In this document: one piece after another, positions 1 to 11,039 of the stretch
How the letters are laid out: every line of letters starts with the position of its first letter
How positions within the stretch are numbered: position 1 is the stretch's first letter
DNA from: Nemertoderma westbladi
Taxonomy: Eukaryota; Xenacoelomorpha; Nemertodermatida; Nemertodermatidae
Assembly: GCA_032718475.1 (NCBI GenBank)
Contig: JAUCBJ010008725.1
Coordinates: forward strand, 1 to 64,000
Direction of reading: 5' to 3'
DNA: 64,000 nucleotides
Made by a program: the position numbers and the translations under genes
Notes under the pieces: generated by a model
Told to the model about the DNA's origin: nothing
Seen by the model: the letters and a program-made list of their open reading frames with translations, nothing else
The model's database searches: none

Positions 1-129
1 ATAAGCAACGCTAGTTAGCTTGAGATTGAAAGAAACAATAAAAATTCTTACTCAACTGTACCGCAGTGTTGTCTTATTTTTACGGTAATGTATTCCAGTT
101 TCTTCTTTAGTTTAATTGTTAATATAACC

Positions 130-832
130 ATGTATATTGGTACTTTTTTACTTTACCCCCCTACCCGGATTTTTTGCATGTCCATTTTTTGCCGTTTTTT
201 CTATTGGATGTTGTTTCCCAACACTTCATGAATCCATTGGAAAAAAAATTTTGTTCTAGAGCAAGCTATTATTGCTATTTAGGCATAGTTCTGAAATATC
301 AATGTTCTCACATTTTGTTTTTATAATTTAAAAAATACTTAGCTAGTAAAAAAAACCACGAGCTACCTTAATAAATAATATCTTGTAAATGTATACAACA
401 CTTAATCAATAACAAAAATAGAAAAAATACCGTATTTTTTAAATTTCGAAAAATACTAGCTAGTAAAAAAAAACACTAGCTTCCATCAAAAAAATATATC
501 TACTAATGTTCTAGAGATATATGTTCTAAGAGATATTTAAATACAGTTTTCTAGAATATAGAATTCTATAGTAACAGCGCAAATAATGTCAAATTACCAA
601 ATAAACAAATATTATATTTGCTAAAGTCGGTAGCTATAAACATAGCTACAGTAGTAACAATAGATAGTGTTCTACTGTAGAACAAAATTTTTTTCAACAA
701 AAGCATGAAGTGTTGGTGAACAATATTCAATTGACAAAAATTCACAAAATAGTGAGTGGAGAAATATGTGGGGTGGGTGGGGGAGGGGGGGGGGGGGGGG
801 GGGTAAAGTAAAAACGTACCTGTATATTTATT
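130..832. mobile_element. Foldback (long-TIR) element upstream of the FAF1-like gene
   Basis: The sequence at about 131-265 returns as its reverse complement at about 680-832. Both arms hold ACTTTACCC next to a C or G run, then AACACTTCATG, then AAAATTTTGTTCT. The arms are diverged, with indels, and the roughly 400-bp centre is AT-rich and non-coding. No target duplication was resolved. The right arm ends about 55 bp before the FAF1-like start codon, so the element lies in that gene's probable promoter or 5' UTR region. Seen: the inverted repeat. Inferred: a non-autonomous DNA transposon. Confidence 0.72.
785..803 (+). repeat. Poly-G tract, 19 nt
   Basis: An uninterrupted run of 19 G, inside the right arm of the foldback element. 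Confidence 0.95.
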
Positions 833-888
833 ATATTGCCAATCAATTAATTTTTAATTAATTAACGGGAGTAAAATATAACAACAAT

Positions 889-2736
889 ATGGCTTCTACT
901 TCTACAAGTAGAAAGGTAACATTCGTCGTCCAAAATATGGGCCTTATGTGTCCAATTACCATCAAGAGGAATAGGACTATGGCTGAACTCCGAAAAATGA
1001 TTTTCAGGTATTTTGGAGTCCCCAGTGACTCGCAAGTGATACTGGGACTTCCAATAGACAGTTTAATCAGCAACTCCCCCATATCTACATTCGGATTCGC
1101 CAACACAGTTGATATAGAGTTGATCACCGGTGATGATTGGCCTTACCCGCTGGGAGGGGATTTCACAGTGAGTGGGGATTCATCAGTGAGTGGGGATTCT
1201 TCAGGAGGAGATCCATCAGCAGGGGATCCATCAGCAGGGGATTCATCAGCAGGGGATTCATCAGCAGGGGATTCATTCGTGAGAGGGGATTCATCAGTGA
1301 GTGGGGTTTCATCAGTGAGTGGGGATTCATCCGTGAGAGGGGATTCATCAGTGAGTGGGGTTTCATCAGTGAGTGGGGATTCATCAGTGAGTGGGGATTC
1401 ATCAGCAGGGGATTCATCCGTGAGAGGGGATTCATCAGTGAGTGGGGTTTCATCAGTGAGTGGGGATTCAACCGTGAGAGGGGAATCATCAGTGAGTGGG
1501 GTTTCATCAGTGAGTGGGGATTCTTCAGCAGGGGATTCATCAGTGAGTGGGGATTCATCAGTGAGTGGGAATTCTTCAGGAGGGGATCCATCAGCAGGGG
1601 ATTCATCCGTGAGTGGGGATTCATCAATGAGTCGGAATTCATTAGAGGGGATTCACTCGCCAGTGGGTGATGTGTCTTACGGTACCTCGCGTTACTTACA
1701 ACGAGACGTTCTTGCTGCCTTTGCGAGGACGTTAAATGCCAAATATGGGGCATATATCACAAAACATCTATCGGAAGCCGTTACTGCGGCCACTTCCTCC
1801 CCGACGCTCAATCAGAAAGGCATCGCTATTTACCTACACAATAACCAGAGTAAAGTATCCGAAGTATTCTGCGATCAGGTTCTTTGCGACGATGATGTCT
1901 TCTCCTTTTTAACCACCAAATTCGTTTTATGGTCCTGGGATGTTAGTTCCGGGTTGGATCACCTCTTATCGATACTCTATCAGGAATTTGTTGAAATTAA
2001 TGGTTTGGATTACTTGACTAACAACATTACGACAGATGAATTTCCATTGCTTTTCATTCTGTACGCTACACATAGTGGCGAAGCGGAAATAATCTCTGTA
2101 ATAAAGCCATCGCTTACAAGTAGGGAATACCTTAATGATCTAAAGATAGCAAATGCTGTTTATGTGGAGTTAAGGGAGGAAGCTAATATTCGAGCGACGG
2201 AACGACGCCGTCACGATGAATTGGCATTGAAGGTGAGAGAAAGACAAGCTAGAGCAGCTCTAATGGCTGAGCAGAAGAAAGAGTACAGTGAATCATTAGA
2301 GGTGGATAAAAAGAAATTGGAAAGACAAAGGAGGAAAATACAGGAGGAAGTTACTATGAGGCGATATAAAAAGAAGTTAATGGAGGAGGTAGAACAAACC
2401 AGAAAAAACCGGGAGTCTCGGGTGCAATCACTCGCACATATGCGGAAGGAGGAGCCCCCCTGGGGTGTACCCGGAGTCTATAAGCTGCGGATACGGACGC
2501 CGAAAGGGCAGCTGGTCCGGAGGTTCTACGCGTCCGACCCATTGCAGACGCTCCTAGACTACATCGGGAGTCGTGGCTTCCTGTCGGACGAGTTCCGTGT
2601 GCTCACGCTGTTCCCCAAACGAGACCTAACGGAGGATGTTGATGGATCAGTAACGTTGGAGTCCTTGGGGTTGAATCAGGTCACTCTGACTGTGGAACGC
2701 AAGTGGAGCGACGAACAGGGTCCGTATAGCCCGTAG
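889..2736 (+). CDS. FAF1-like protein (UBL, UAS and UBX domains), single exon
   Basis: A 615-codon ORF starting at the first ATG after an AT-rich leader. Order of parts: a ubiquitin-like fold at about residues 9-80; a Ser/Gly/Asp-rich tandem repeat at about 93-255; a UAS thioredoxin-like domain at about 265-425 (GIAIYLHNNQS, then VFCDQVLC, then WSWDVS); a charged coiled coil at about 425-520; and a C-terminal UBX domain at about 521-610 (KLRIRTPKGQLVRRF, then LFPKRDLTE). This order and these motifs match FAS-associated factor 1, a ubiquitin-binding adaptor that recruits the p97/VCP ATPase through UBX in ubiquitin-dependent protein turnover. Known FAF1 has an N-terminal UBA and two UBLs; here UBA and one UBL are missing and the repeat fills that space. 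FAF1 is multi-exon in animals I know, so this is a retrogene or a derived paralog. The frame is fully open, which argues for function. Orthology to FAF1 rather than FAF2/UBXD8 rests on the UBL and the absence of a hydrophobic hairpin. Confidence 0.85.
   Translation: MASTSTSRKVTFVVQNMGLMCPITIKRNRTMAELRKMIFRYFGVPSDSQVILGLPIDSLISNSPISTFGFANTVDIELITGDDWPYPLGGDFTVSGDSSVSGDSSGGDPSAGDPSAGDSSAGDSSAGDSFVRGDSSVSGVSSVSGDSSVRGDSSVSGVSSVSGDSSVSGDSSAGDSSVRGDSSVSGVSSVSGDSTVRGESSVSGVSSVSGDSSAGDSSVSGDSSVSGNSSGGDPSAGDSSVSGDSSMSRNSLEGIHSPVGDVSYGTSRYLQRDVLAAFARTLNAKYGAYITKHLSEAVTAATSSPTLNQKGIAIYLHNNQSKVSEVFCDQVLCDDDVFSFLTTKFVLWSWDVSSGLDHLLSILYQEFVEINGLDYLTNNITTDEFPLLFILYATHSGEAEIISVIKPSLTSREYLNDLKIANAVYVELREEANIRATERRRHDELALKVRERQARAALMAEQKKEYSESLEVDKKKLERQRRKIQEEVTMRRYKKKLMEEVEQTRKNRESRVQSLAHMRKEEPPWGVPGVYKLRIRTPKGQLVRRFYASDPLQTLLDYIGSRGFLSDEFRVLTLFPKRDLTEDVDGSVTLESLGLNQVTLTVERKWSDEQGPYSP
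1167..1650 (+). repeat. In-frame coding minisatellite (18-bp and 15-bp units)
   Basis: Units of the type GATTCATCAGTGAGTGGG (18 bp, encoding DSSVSG) alternate with GATTCATCAGCAGGG (15 bp, encoding DSSAG). Both lengths keep the FAF1-like frame. The encoded segment is low-complexity and acidic/serine-rich, between the UBL and UAS domains. Long overlapping ORFs in other frames here are shadows. Confidence 0.9.
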
Positions 2737-3210
2737 TCTGTCTGGGTTATTGACAGCAGGGTTGCAAAGAATGTCTTGAGGTTGGGTGCAGTTGCTATAC
2801 CCAGTTGTAAAACCAGGTACTTTATATTTGTTTACCACTTGATGTATCAATATTAAGGGTGATAAAGTATCATTTCCCATAAATATCTTTCGTATCGCCG
2901 CGGGGCGGGAGGGTGGGGTGCTGTAGTCTTTCGTAGTTATACAGTAGAAAGGTTAGGTTAACAGATATGTTGATGTTGAACCAACTCATTCACGGTACAA
3001 TCAACCTCTTTTATGTCAATGGTAAAGCGTTGCACTAAGCGTATGCCTTTATTTATAATGTATTGTACTTTTGGGCTGCAATATCTGGACCAGGCTGCTT
3101 CAGAGCGGAATATTTGAGCACAGCTTCTTTATGAGAATGTGACTTCTTCAATGTGACTCCTTCAATGTGGCTTCTTCAATGTGGCTTCTTCAGTTTTAAC
3201 CTGAGGCCTA
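2737..3210. other. 3' flank of the FAF1-like gene; short tandem repeat
   Basis: No further gene seen. There is no clear AATAAA close to the stop. At about 3,122-3,195 a short direct repeat of the type CTTCTTCAATGTGG occurs about four times. Confidence 0.5.
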
Positions 3211-5326
3211 CTGCCGTCTTAAGGCAAAATACCCTATCTTCATAAATCGTGTTTTGAGTAATTTAACGAAACGCGTTTTCTTCTACAAGTATATTATACA
3301 GCTGCCTGGATACCAGAATTTGAACTGCAAGTCACCCAAATATACTAACTTAGAATTTCAAATGCGAGATACACAATTTTTGTAAATTGGGAGCTTAAAA
3401 AATGCTGAAAAGATTTTATAGGGTGTTTTGCCTCGAAAATGTTGGCGACAAATGAAACTGAAAGCTGATATATGTAGGGTGTTTTGTCTATCAAGAGTTC
3501 GAGTCAAATAGTTTAATATCTTCAAATAATAATAATGCAGGGTGGAAATTATACATGGAATTTTGTAGTTAAGGGTTGGGTTTTGGTAAATAATGCAAAT
3601 TATAATTCAAAAACATGAGATAAACAGCTGATAATTTCTGTATAATTGGTTGCCTGGTAACGTCGTCATGGTTACCATTCCATGAATATAAAGTACTCAA
3701 ACTAAACTCTGGGCAATCGATTATAGTTACATATTTGCCCGTAAAATTTTTAGAAATATTCTAGCTAGCTACTGTATAACCATGTGACCAGTTTTCCAAA
3801 ACCTAGTTCGCCAAAATCAAACTCAGTCTAATTTGCCTACTAGTGCAGTCCTTCATTATTATTTACATGTTCAGTTCACCATCACACTTTAACTAACGAA
3901 TTCCAAAAACCAATTATATTTCTTGGAATTATTTGCCAAAGTCGTTGAATCAATTCATTGACTCTGTCTATGGGAACTCATTTGGGTTGTGCCAGTGGAC
4001 GTGGGATGCCCATAGTGGCATTGCGCTTCAATAAGTTGACTCCACACAGCCACATATCCTTCCCACAGCCACATATCCTTCCCACAGCCACATATCCTCC
4101 CGACACAGCCACATATCCTCCCCACACAGCCACATATCCTCCCCACACAGCCACACATCTTCCCCACAATCACATATCCTCCCCACACAGCCACATATCT
4201 TCCCCAGTCACATATCCTCACCACACAGCCACATATCTTCCCCACACAGCCACATATCATCCCCACACAGCCACATATCTTCCCCACAGCCACATATCCT
4301 CCCCACACAGCCACATATCCTCCCCACACAGTCACATATCTTCCCCACAGTCACATATCCTCCCCACACAGCCACATATCTTCCCCACACAGCCACATAT
4401 CCTCCCCACACAGCCGCATATCTTCCCCACACAGCCATATATCCTCCCCACACAGCCACATATCTTCCCCACAGTCACATATCCTCCCCACACAGCCACA
4501 TATCTTCCCCACACAGCCACATATCCTTCCCACACAGCCACATATCCTCTCCACAGCCACATATCCTCCACACACAGCCACATATCCTCCCCACACAGCC
4601 ACATATCTTCACCACAGTCACATGTCCTCCCCACAGCCACATATCTTCGACACAGCCACATATCCCCCCACACAGCCACAAATCCTCCCCACACAGCCAC
4701 ATATCCTCCACACACAGCCACATTTCTTCCCCACAGCCACATATCCTCCCCACACAGCCACATATCCTCCGCACAGCCACATATCCTCCCCACAGTACAC
4801 TGTCACCTGAGCTAAAACACCACCTCCGATATTCTCATCCAAGTTGAAGCCGTAAAACGTGTCTTCCAGTTCCATTGGTTTTGAATATTCCTATTCGACT
4901 GAATTGAGATTCTATAGTCAGTAATAAGTAGAAAATCTTTCCTAGGGTATTTTGCCCACATGTATATGCGAACAAACTGAAATTTCCACCAATATCTACG
5001 CATACGTAATAGGAAAAAACACTATTACAGTATAAGTTTTTCTAAGGAAAAACACCCTACCTTTAAAATGCAAGGTAAACTGAATACAAGTGTTACTAAG
5101 GCAAAATACCTACCCTACAGTATGTACCAGATTTTAGACGTAGGGTGTTTTGCCTTTAAATGATAGGGCTGAGGATCAAGCATAGGGTGTTTTAAACTCG
5201 CAGATAATGACTTTCTTGCATATAAACCATGGTATTTCTTGGTTTCATTTGAAAGAGCGCCTTAAATTAGGCCGGTCTGTACAATAAAAAAAATTTCAGA
5301 TAGGGCATTCTGCCTTATGACGGCAG
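3211..5326. mobile_element. TIR element carrying a 21-bp minisatellite
   Basis: The left end at 3,211-3,240 (CTGCCGTCTTAAGGCAAAAT and on) is repeated inverted at about 5,297-5,326 with about four mismatches. The motif AGGGTGTTTTG recurs at about 3,420, 3,477, 5,141 and 5,184, and in the opposite sense near 5,050 and 5,105, like subterminal transposase-binding repeats. No transposase is encoded and no convincing target duplication was found. Probably a non-autonomous DNA transposon. Confidence 0.6.
4042..4800. repeat. Minisatellite, about 21-bp unit (ACACAGCCACATATCCTCCCC)
   Basis: About 35 copies of a CCACATATC-containing unit, mostly 21 bp with 19-bp variants. The 21-bp period keeps several frames open on both strands, so the overlapping ORFs of 60-285 codons are repeat artefacts. 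Confidence 0.92.
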
Positions 5327-6861
5327 TGTAGGACAGTAATCCATTTGTATCGGTCGAATAAAGACGGCGGGCATGTTCTTCGTCTCTTCTTTTTACCTTC
5401 GCCACAAACTTGTACAGCTGATGTGCTGAGTTGTTACATCACAGGCACCACAGGAATGTAGACCTACTGTATGGTTGGTCTATGGCCTATAGACTGTATG
5501 GTTGGAGCAGTTAGGGGTTTTGATATAATCTTTCCAGTCATAAGTGTGGGGATTGTTACTTTGGGGACCGTTTTTGCATTGCAACGGTTTCTAATTGTTA
5601 TTCCACAGCTGCGTACCGGTACCTATTGCTTGACTTCCTTATTTTGTTATAGAGTGACTACTGACTGTCTGACCATATGGTTTCCCTCAATTGCTAAAGT
5701 GGTCGTTTATTGTTTTGTTTTGAAAAGCCTGCATACTGTATGTCTGTATGTAGTAACCTGCTCCTTTCTATCAATTAGTAAATTGGCCGTTTATTGTTTT
5801 GCTTAGAAAAGCCTGCCTATGTAACCTGCTCCTTTGCATCAATTTGTTTATGACGTGTGTTGCGTATTTATGAAAAAAAAAATGTTTATGAAAAAAATTG
5901 TAAAGTGTTTCATAAAATAAGCGGTACATATATAAAAGTGTTTCATACAACGGACCCGAATGTAATTAAACCCATTTAAGTGTTGAATTAACTTTATCCT
6001 TTGTAACAAACAGACTGAGATCCATCCTTAATTTACTTGTATCAGTTTGCTGTGAAACATTAGCTGAATCCCTTACAGATTTAACATCCACAGTGGCTGC
6101 GAAAAAATCCCCAATATTTGTTGATGTCATATTCAATGGCTCACCGCTACTTTTGGGCGTATTAGAATTAATACGTAGGGATCGCGAATTAATATAAATT
6201 AAGGAGTATATAGGAAAATTGTGTTTTTAGTGTAAAATTTAACAAATAAATCACAATTATAAAAGAAAAAGAAAGTTAGTCAATGGACCGGTATCAGGCA
6301 GCCGCCTAAGGCAGGAGAAAAATAACTCATTTTATTTTACAAAAATATGTTTCAGTTACTTTTAATTAAAATTAATTAACAAAGTAAAACATATCGAGTA
6401 GTAACTGGGTAGTTTATAGAAAAATACCTTTAAAATTGTCAAATATTTGGTTTTTTATTGTCCCCACTAATTAATAGGCGGTTAGCTAAAGCTTATGAAC
6501 CCCCCCCCCCCCCCCCCCACGTTACATATTTTGAATTTGCTAATGTCATAATGTAGAGGTAAACCCTCAGTTTTTTTTTTACAAATTTAAGTTTGTGAGA
6601 TAAAATGCAAAATTACCAACCGAAACTATAAAACTAGAATGTAACCAAAACCAATACATTTAGTAACTACAATTATAAGCCCCTATAAGGTATTTTAAAT
6701 TCGTAAATAATTTTTATTTACGATTATTTATAATTAAAGTAGCGTATTAACAAGTCAGTTACAATACTAGATACTACTGAGTGCCCATAATGCAAGCCAC
6801 GGAAAAATAATACTTTAGGCCTACAAAGGTTTAATATACTGTATTGTATCACCATTATTAG
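5327..6861. other. Intergenic, AT-rich, no gene seen
   Basis: Contains a weak direct repeat at about 5,690-5,845 (TTTATTGTTTTG, then AAAAGCCTGC, then AACCTGCTCCTTT, twice) and a 19-nt poly-C tract. A 111-codon ORF near 5,471 lacks any recognisable domain and is not called. Confidence 0.5.
6500..6518 (+). repeat. Poly-C tract, 19 nt
   Basis: An uninterrupted run of 19 C. Confidence 0.95.
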
Positions 6862-7331
6862 TGGAAGCCCTATTATACGCTCACTGGGATATCCCAGCCG
6901 TCTAGTCAGACATCCAATAGAATCAACTCACCGTCTATGTGTCTCCTTATGTCTGTGCCACTAATAAACTGCATACACCCCATGTTAAACAAATACATGT
7001 TCTGGAATGAATATCATCGACATTGGCTGCCGCTCCCGTTGACTACTAAGGGCCCTCCTATTTATTTTGTTTCACTGATATTGTTAACATTCTATACATA
7101 CACAGTTACAATACATGTTAGCATTCATTGGATGGAAGCCCTGTCCACTGGACAGCACACTCATGGGGCTTCCCCAACACGCAGTCGGTTTCTCCAGTGG
7201 CCAGACAACCAATAGAATCAAACCATGTTAACTTCACTACGGTATGTTTATCCTTGTTTCTGCCACTAAGCACTGACGGATTCACCCAATGTTAAATAAA
7301 TAGATGTTCTGGAATGAATATTTATAACATG
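6862..7331. repeat. Diverged direct duplication, period about 270-290 bp
   Basis: Copy 1 (about 6,862-7,045) and copy 2 (about 7,133-7,331) share TGGAAGCCCT, then CCAATAGAATCAA, then GCCACTAA, then ATGTTCTGGAATGAATAT, in the same order and orientation. They are non-coding and probably part of an unrecognised repeat family. Nothing further was seen up to the LINE tail near 7,612. Confidence 0.65.
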
Positions 7332-7611
7332 GGCTAGTTATATAAATAACGGTAGATACAGTAATACCATTGTTGTTCCAAGACATAGGTGATTTAATAA
7401 TAAAATAGTTTGTAAGTGGTTTATTCAGTTTATAATAAAATAATGTATTTTTTCATTTTTAATTATTATTTACAATAATTATTTTTTAATGTAGTCCTAT
7501 TTATTCTGATTTTTTTTTATAAGGGAGTGTGGCTAAAGCCCCTTAGAATAAACCATAAGCAATTGAGGATGAAGCTGTGTACAGCTGATCGATTATCAGA
7601 ATGGAGATGTT

Positions 7612-8856
7612 AGATAGATAGATTTATTTATACATTATGTAAAAACAATAACAAATACACCAAACAATGTACCGGTATAAAGGTATTGTCCAACATAAAC
7701 ATATAGGATTACCCCTAAAGCTTTGCAGCTTATTTCCAAGGGGGTCCTTTATGTTACTTGGTTACAAGTACAATATTACACTACGCTAACCTAAAACCAA
7801 TATAAACGTAATTACACTATGTACATGTACAACTTTACCGAGAGCGTGACAATGTCCGACTCAACGATAAAGATGTAATGTACAGAACAATTTAATATAA
7901 AACGTAATTACAGTATAAATAGTAAATAATTAATAAACTAATAACTTACTGTAGGACTATTGTACCTATTTTTACATTGCACGCGGAGGTGAGATTTAAC
8001 TGCAGATTTAAAAGAATGTTGATTATATAGGTTTTTAATTTCATTTGGCAGAGCGTTCCAATTTTTAATGCCGTTAAAAAAGAAAGTATCAAATTCAAAG
8101 GATTTACAATTCGGGAGGTAGAAGTTTGAAGCACTAGCTCTGGTACTGTAAGAGTGTGTATCGCGCACTCTGTTGAATTTTTGTTTTAGGTAATTGGGAC
8201 ATTTACCATTATACACTTTATACACATGGTTAAGGCGTAGCTGCTTAACTCTACTATCTAAGTTAAGTAGTCCAGATTCAGAAAAGTCATCTGGAGTTAG
8301 GTGGTGTCTAGGTTTGTAGTCTTTAATAAATCGTACTACTTTATTCTGAGCTACTTGTAATTTACATTTAAGCTGTTTGGTTAAGCCTTCATACCAAGAA
8401 GAGCACGCATAGTCCATGTGACACTGTATTAAAGAAGAGCAAAGTAACTTGCGGGAGTCGGTATTTAAACTATTTTTATTTCTGTATAGAAACCTAAGCC
8501 TACTGTTAACTTTCGAGAAAATATTTTTCACTGTGCTTTCTCCTGATAAGCAGTTATCCAATGTGGCGCCTAAATATTTAACTTCCTTTTTATTTTCAAT
8601 CTTATGTCCATTACTAGTGACTTCAAACTTAGTTACCTTCTTTAACTTTCTTTTGGAACCAAACAAAATACTTTCAGTCTTACCGTAGTGAATGGATAGC
8701 TTATTATCAACCAACCACTCATTACAGGATTCTAGAACTGCACTTAACTTTTGGGAAATATGGATAGGATCTTTATGAGAGAAAATAAGAGCACTGTCGT
8801 CGGCATATAAAATGAGTTTAAAATCGGTATTGGATGTTGGTATGTAGATTCTAAAT
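7612..8856 (-). pseudogene. 5'-truncated LINE (non-LTR reverse transcriptase, C-terminal part)
   Basis: On the minus strand an open frame covers about 8,855-7,938. It encodes the RT palm motif LYADDSALIF (YADD at 8,796-8,807), the WLVDNKLSIHYGKTE segment, and the usual LINE C-terminal region ending near WNALPNEIKNL. The stop is at 7,938. The 3' UTR ends near 7,612 in an ATCTATCTATCTA-like simple tail. There is no ATG near the open start because upstream RT, endonuclease and ORF1 are missing: the frame runs directly into a 24-bp array. The surviving frame has no stop, so the insertion is fairly young. A CR1- or Jockey-type clade is plausible but not decided. Confidence 0.85.
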
Positions 8857-9235
8857 TCCCGTGCGTGCGAGTATGAGTCTAAATTCCTGTGCGAGTATGA
8901 GTCTAAATCCCCGTGTGAGTATGAGTCTAAATTCCCGTGCGTGCGAGTATGAGTCTAAATTCCCGTGTGAGTATGAGTCTAAATTCCCGTGCGTGCGAGT
9001 ATGAGTCTAAATTCCCGTGTGAGTATGAGTCTAATTACCGTGTAAGCATTAGTCTAAATTCCCGTGTGAGTATGAGTTTGAGTCTAAATTCCCGTATGAG
9101 CATGAGTCTAAATTCCCGTGCGAGTATGAGTCTAAATTCCCGTGTGAGTATGAGTCTAAATTCCCGTATGAGTGTGAGTCTAAATTCCCGTGTGAGTATT
9201 AGTCTAAATTCCCGTGTTAGTGAGAATGAGTCTAA
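8857..9235. repeat. Minisatellite, 24-bp unit (GAGTCTAAATTCCCGTGTGAG + TAT)
   Basis: About 15 copies with small variants (for example GTGCGTGCGAG and GTATGAG). The array abuts the broken 5' end of the LINE with no intervening sequence. Confidence 0.9.
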
Positions 9236-9566
9236 ACTGTACAGCTGTAGGTCTAGATCCCTAGATGTAGTGCTGTAATACAGTAATACGGAATACTGGT
9301 CAGTTTGCTGATTTGAATTTGAACTTCTGAACTTGAGAGTGTAGTTCTGACTGTGGACTCTACACTGTCAGTCTGTCATCTGTAGGCTGGTAGGTGGTAG
9401 GCCTACCGACTGTCGACCGCACGACCGGTATGACTGACTGACTGATCGGTAGCCTTTTTAAAGCAAGCCTACATACCTACCGAAACCGAATACCGGTACC
9501 GAATATTTAAAGATTTGACACTAAAGCTGTAAAGTGCCAAAGTCATAACATTCAATTTTAATTTTA
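9236..9566. other. Intergenic, no gene seen
   Basis: Low-complexity stretches rich in ACTGACTG and TACCGGTA. No coding signal. Confidence 0.4.
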
Positions 9567-10085
9567 AATGTCAGTCGGTCTGTCGGTGATATTCTGATAT
9601 AGGCGATTTTGGACTTGATCCAATTTTCTGATTTTGGAACTTGCTAAGTCAAAATTGGACTTCCATTCCAATATCGGAATTAAATTTGATATGAATTACA
9701 ACTGTACCGGTACAGTGAATTTTCCACGGCCTACAATTTTTTCAGATGGGATCTGAAATTTAACCTACATAATCTTTACTACAAAATAAGAGTTTTAACC
9801 GTGCACGAAACAATTCCACGGTGCACCACAAAGACAACCGACATTTAAAGTTTTGCTCATCCAACAGTCCAATTTTGGACTTTAAGGTCTAATTTTGTCT
9901 TTCCACCTGTCCACTGTTAGTTAGGATTTAGGAAGGCAGGAAGGGATCTAGGGCTGTGCACTGTTCAGCTGTAGGGGTCTTAACCTCTACAGCTCTAATG
10001 ATAAGTTTATTTTACCGAAAATAACTTATCCTTTATTGGCGCAATTGTAGAACTAATCCCATCACATTACGTTTTGCGTAGGCCT

Positions 10086-10359
10086 ACTTTTTAACCGGGC
10101 AGCTGTACTGCTGTGTATTGCTGTATTGTACAAATTTAGCAATCGCGTAATTTTTCTTGAAATAAATATCTCATATCTCTCCAAACCACGTACCGGTACG
10201 CGTTTTGACCTTACTGCAGTACTGGGTCTCATCAGCCAGTCGGCGTGGTGTCGGATTCGAACCTGGCAGCCTGGGACCTCGAGGTGGAAGCCGAGACTAC
10301 AACCACTAGGGCCTACTGCACTACAGCACTATGCTTAGGCCAATACCCGGTTAAAAAGT
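10086..10359 (-). mobile_element. Small TIR element with a tRNA-like promoter inside
   Basis: Bounded by a perfect 14-bp inverted repeat, ACTTTTTAACCGGG at 10,086 and its complement ending at 10,359. It interrupts the left foldback arm: the corresponding right arm has no such block near 19,575. On the minus strand it contains a B-box-perfect GGTTCGAATCC (about 10,252-10,262) and an A-box-like TAGTGGTTGTAGTCTC upstream, the layout of a tRNA-derived SINE head. It is either a SINE flanked by chance palindromes or a MITE that took in a SINE. Confidence 0.7.
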
Positions 10360-10857
10360 CAATAGTATCTACATCATTGTCCAGAATAGGGTGTTTCCCT
10401 TCACTTCTATGGGGCTTTCTATTATTCCTACCTGTCCCAAATACGTTGTCTAATGATTTCCAACCTGTCCAATATAGGGGCATCCAATCAAATCATCATA
10501 TGAGCCAACTCCTCTTCATCTGACCAATATCAACATTCCTAAAGTTAGGCATCCTCCTTATTGGCTATATAATGTAAAGGTTAATGGAAAATTCCACTGA
10601 TATATAATCCAAGTGTCAACTACGAATCCAGGGCTCATTATAACAACCTATACTGGACAGAGCAACGTATATGGGACAAGAGCTGGTTGAGGTATATGTA
10701 CAGTGGAAATTCCCATTCTAAATAAGGGCATTTGGAATACTTGTTCCCTAGTTATGGTTAAAGATATACTGTGGGTGCCTTGCAAATGGCCTGTAAGACT
10801 GTGATGCATTATAGGCTATGGTGTCATCATAGTCACGTTATTTAATTTCATGTTGTA

Positions 10858-10975
10858 CAATTTATTCATATTGTGCAATTTATCATGTTGTGCAATTTAT
10901 TCATTGTGCAATTTATTCATTGTGCAATTTATTCATTGTGCAATTTATTCATGTGGTGCAATTTATTCACTTATA
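10858..10975 (+). repeat. Tandem GTGCAATTTATTCAT units, left arm
   Basis: About seven copies of a 13-18-bp unit. The reversed counterpart is at 18,967-19,062 in the right arm. Confidence 0.85.
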
Positions 10976-11039
10976 ATAAATCTAAATACATTCGTATATT
11001 AATAATTAAATGACAATCAAATTAGTGATATCGCAACCT

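Noticed and set aside
4042..4800. CRISPR-like regular repeats
   Set aside because: No unique spacers; units are contiguous and the genome is eukaryotic.
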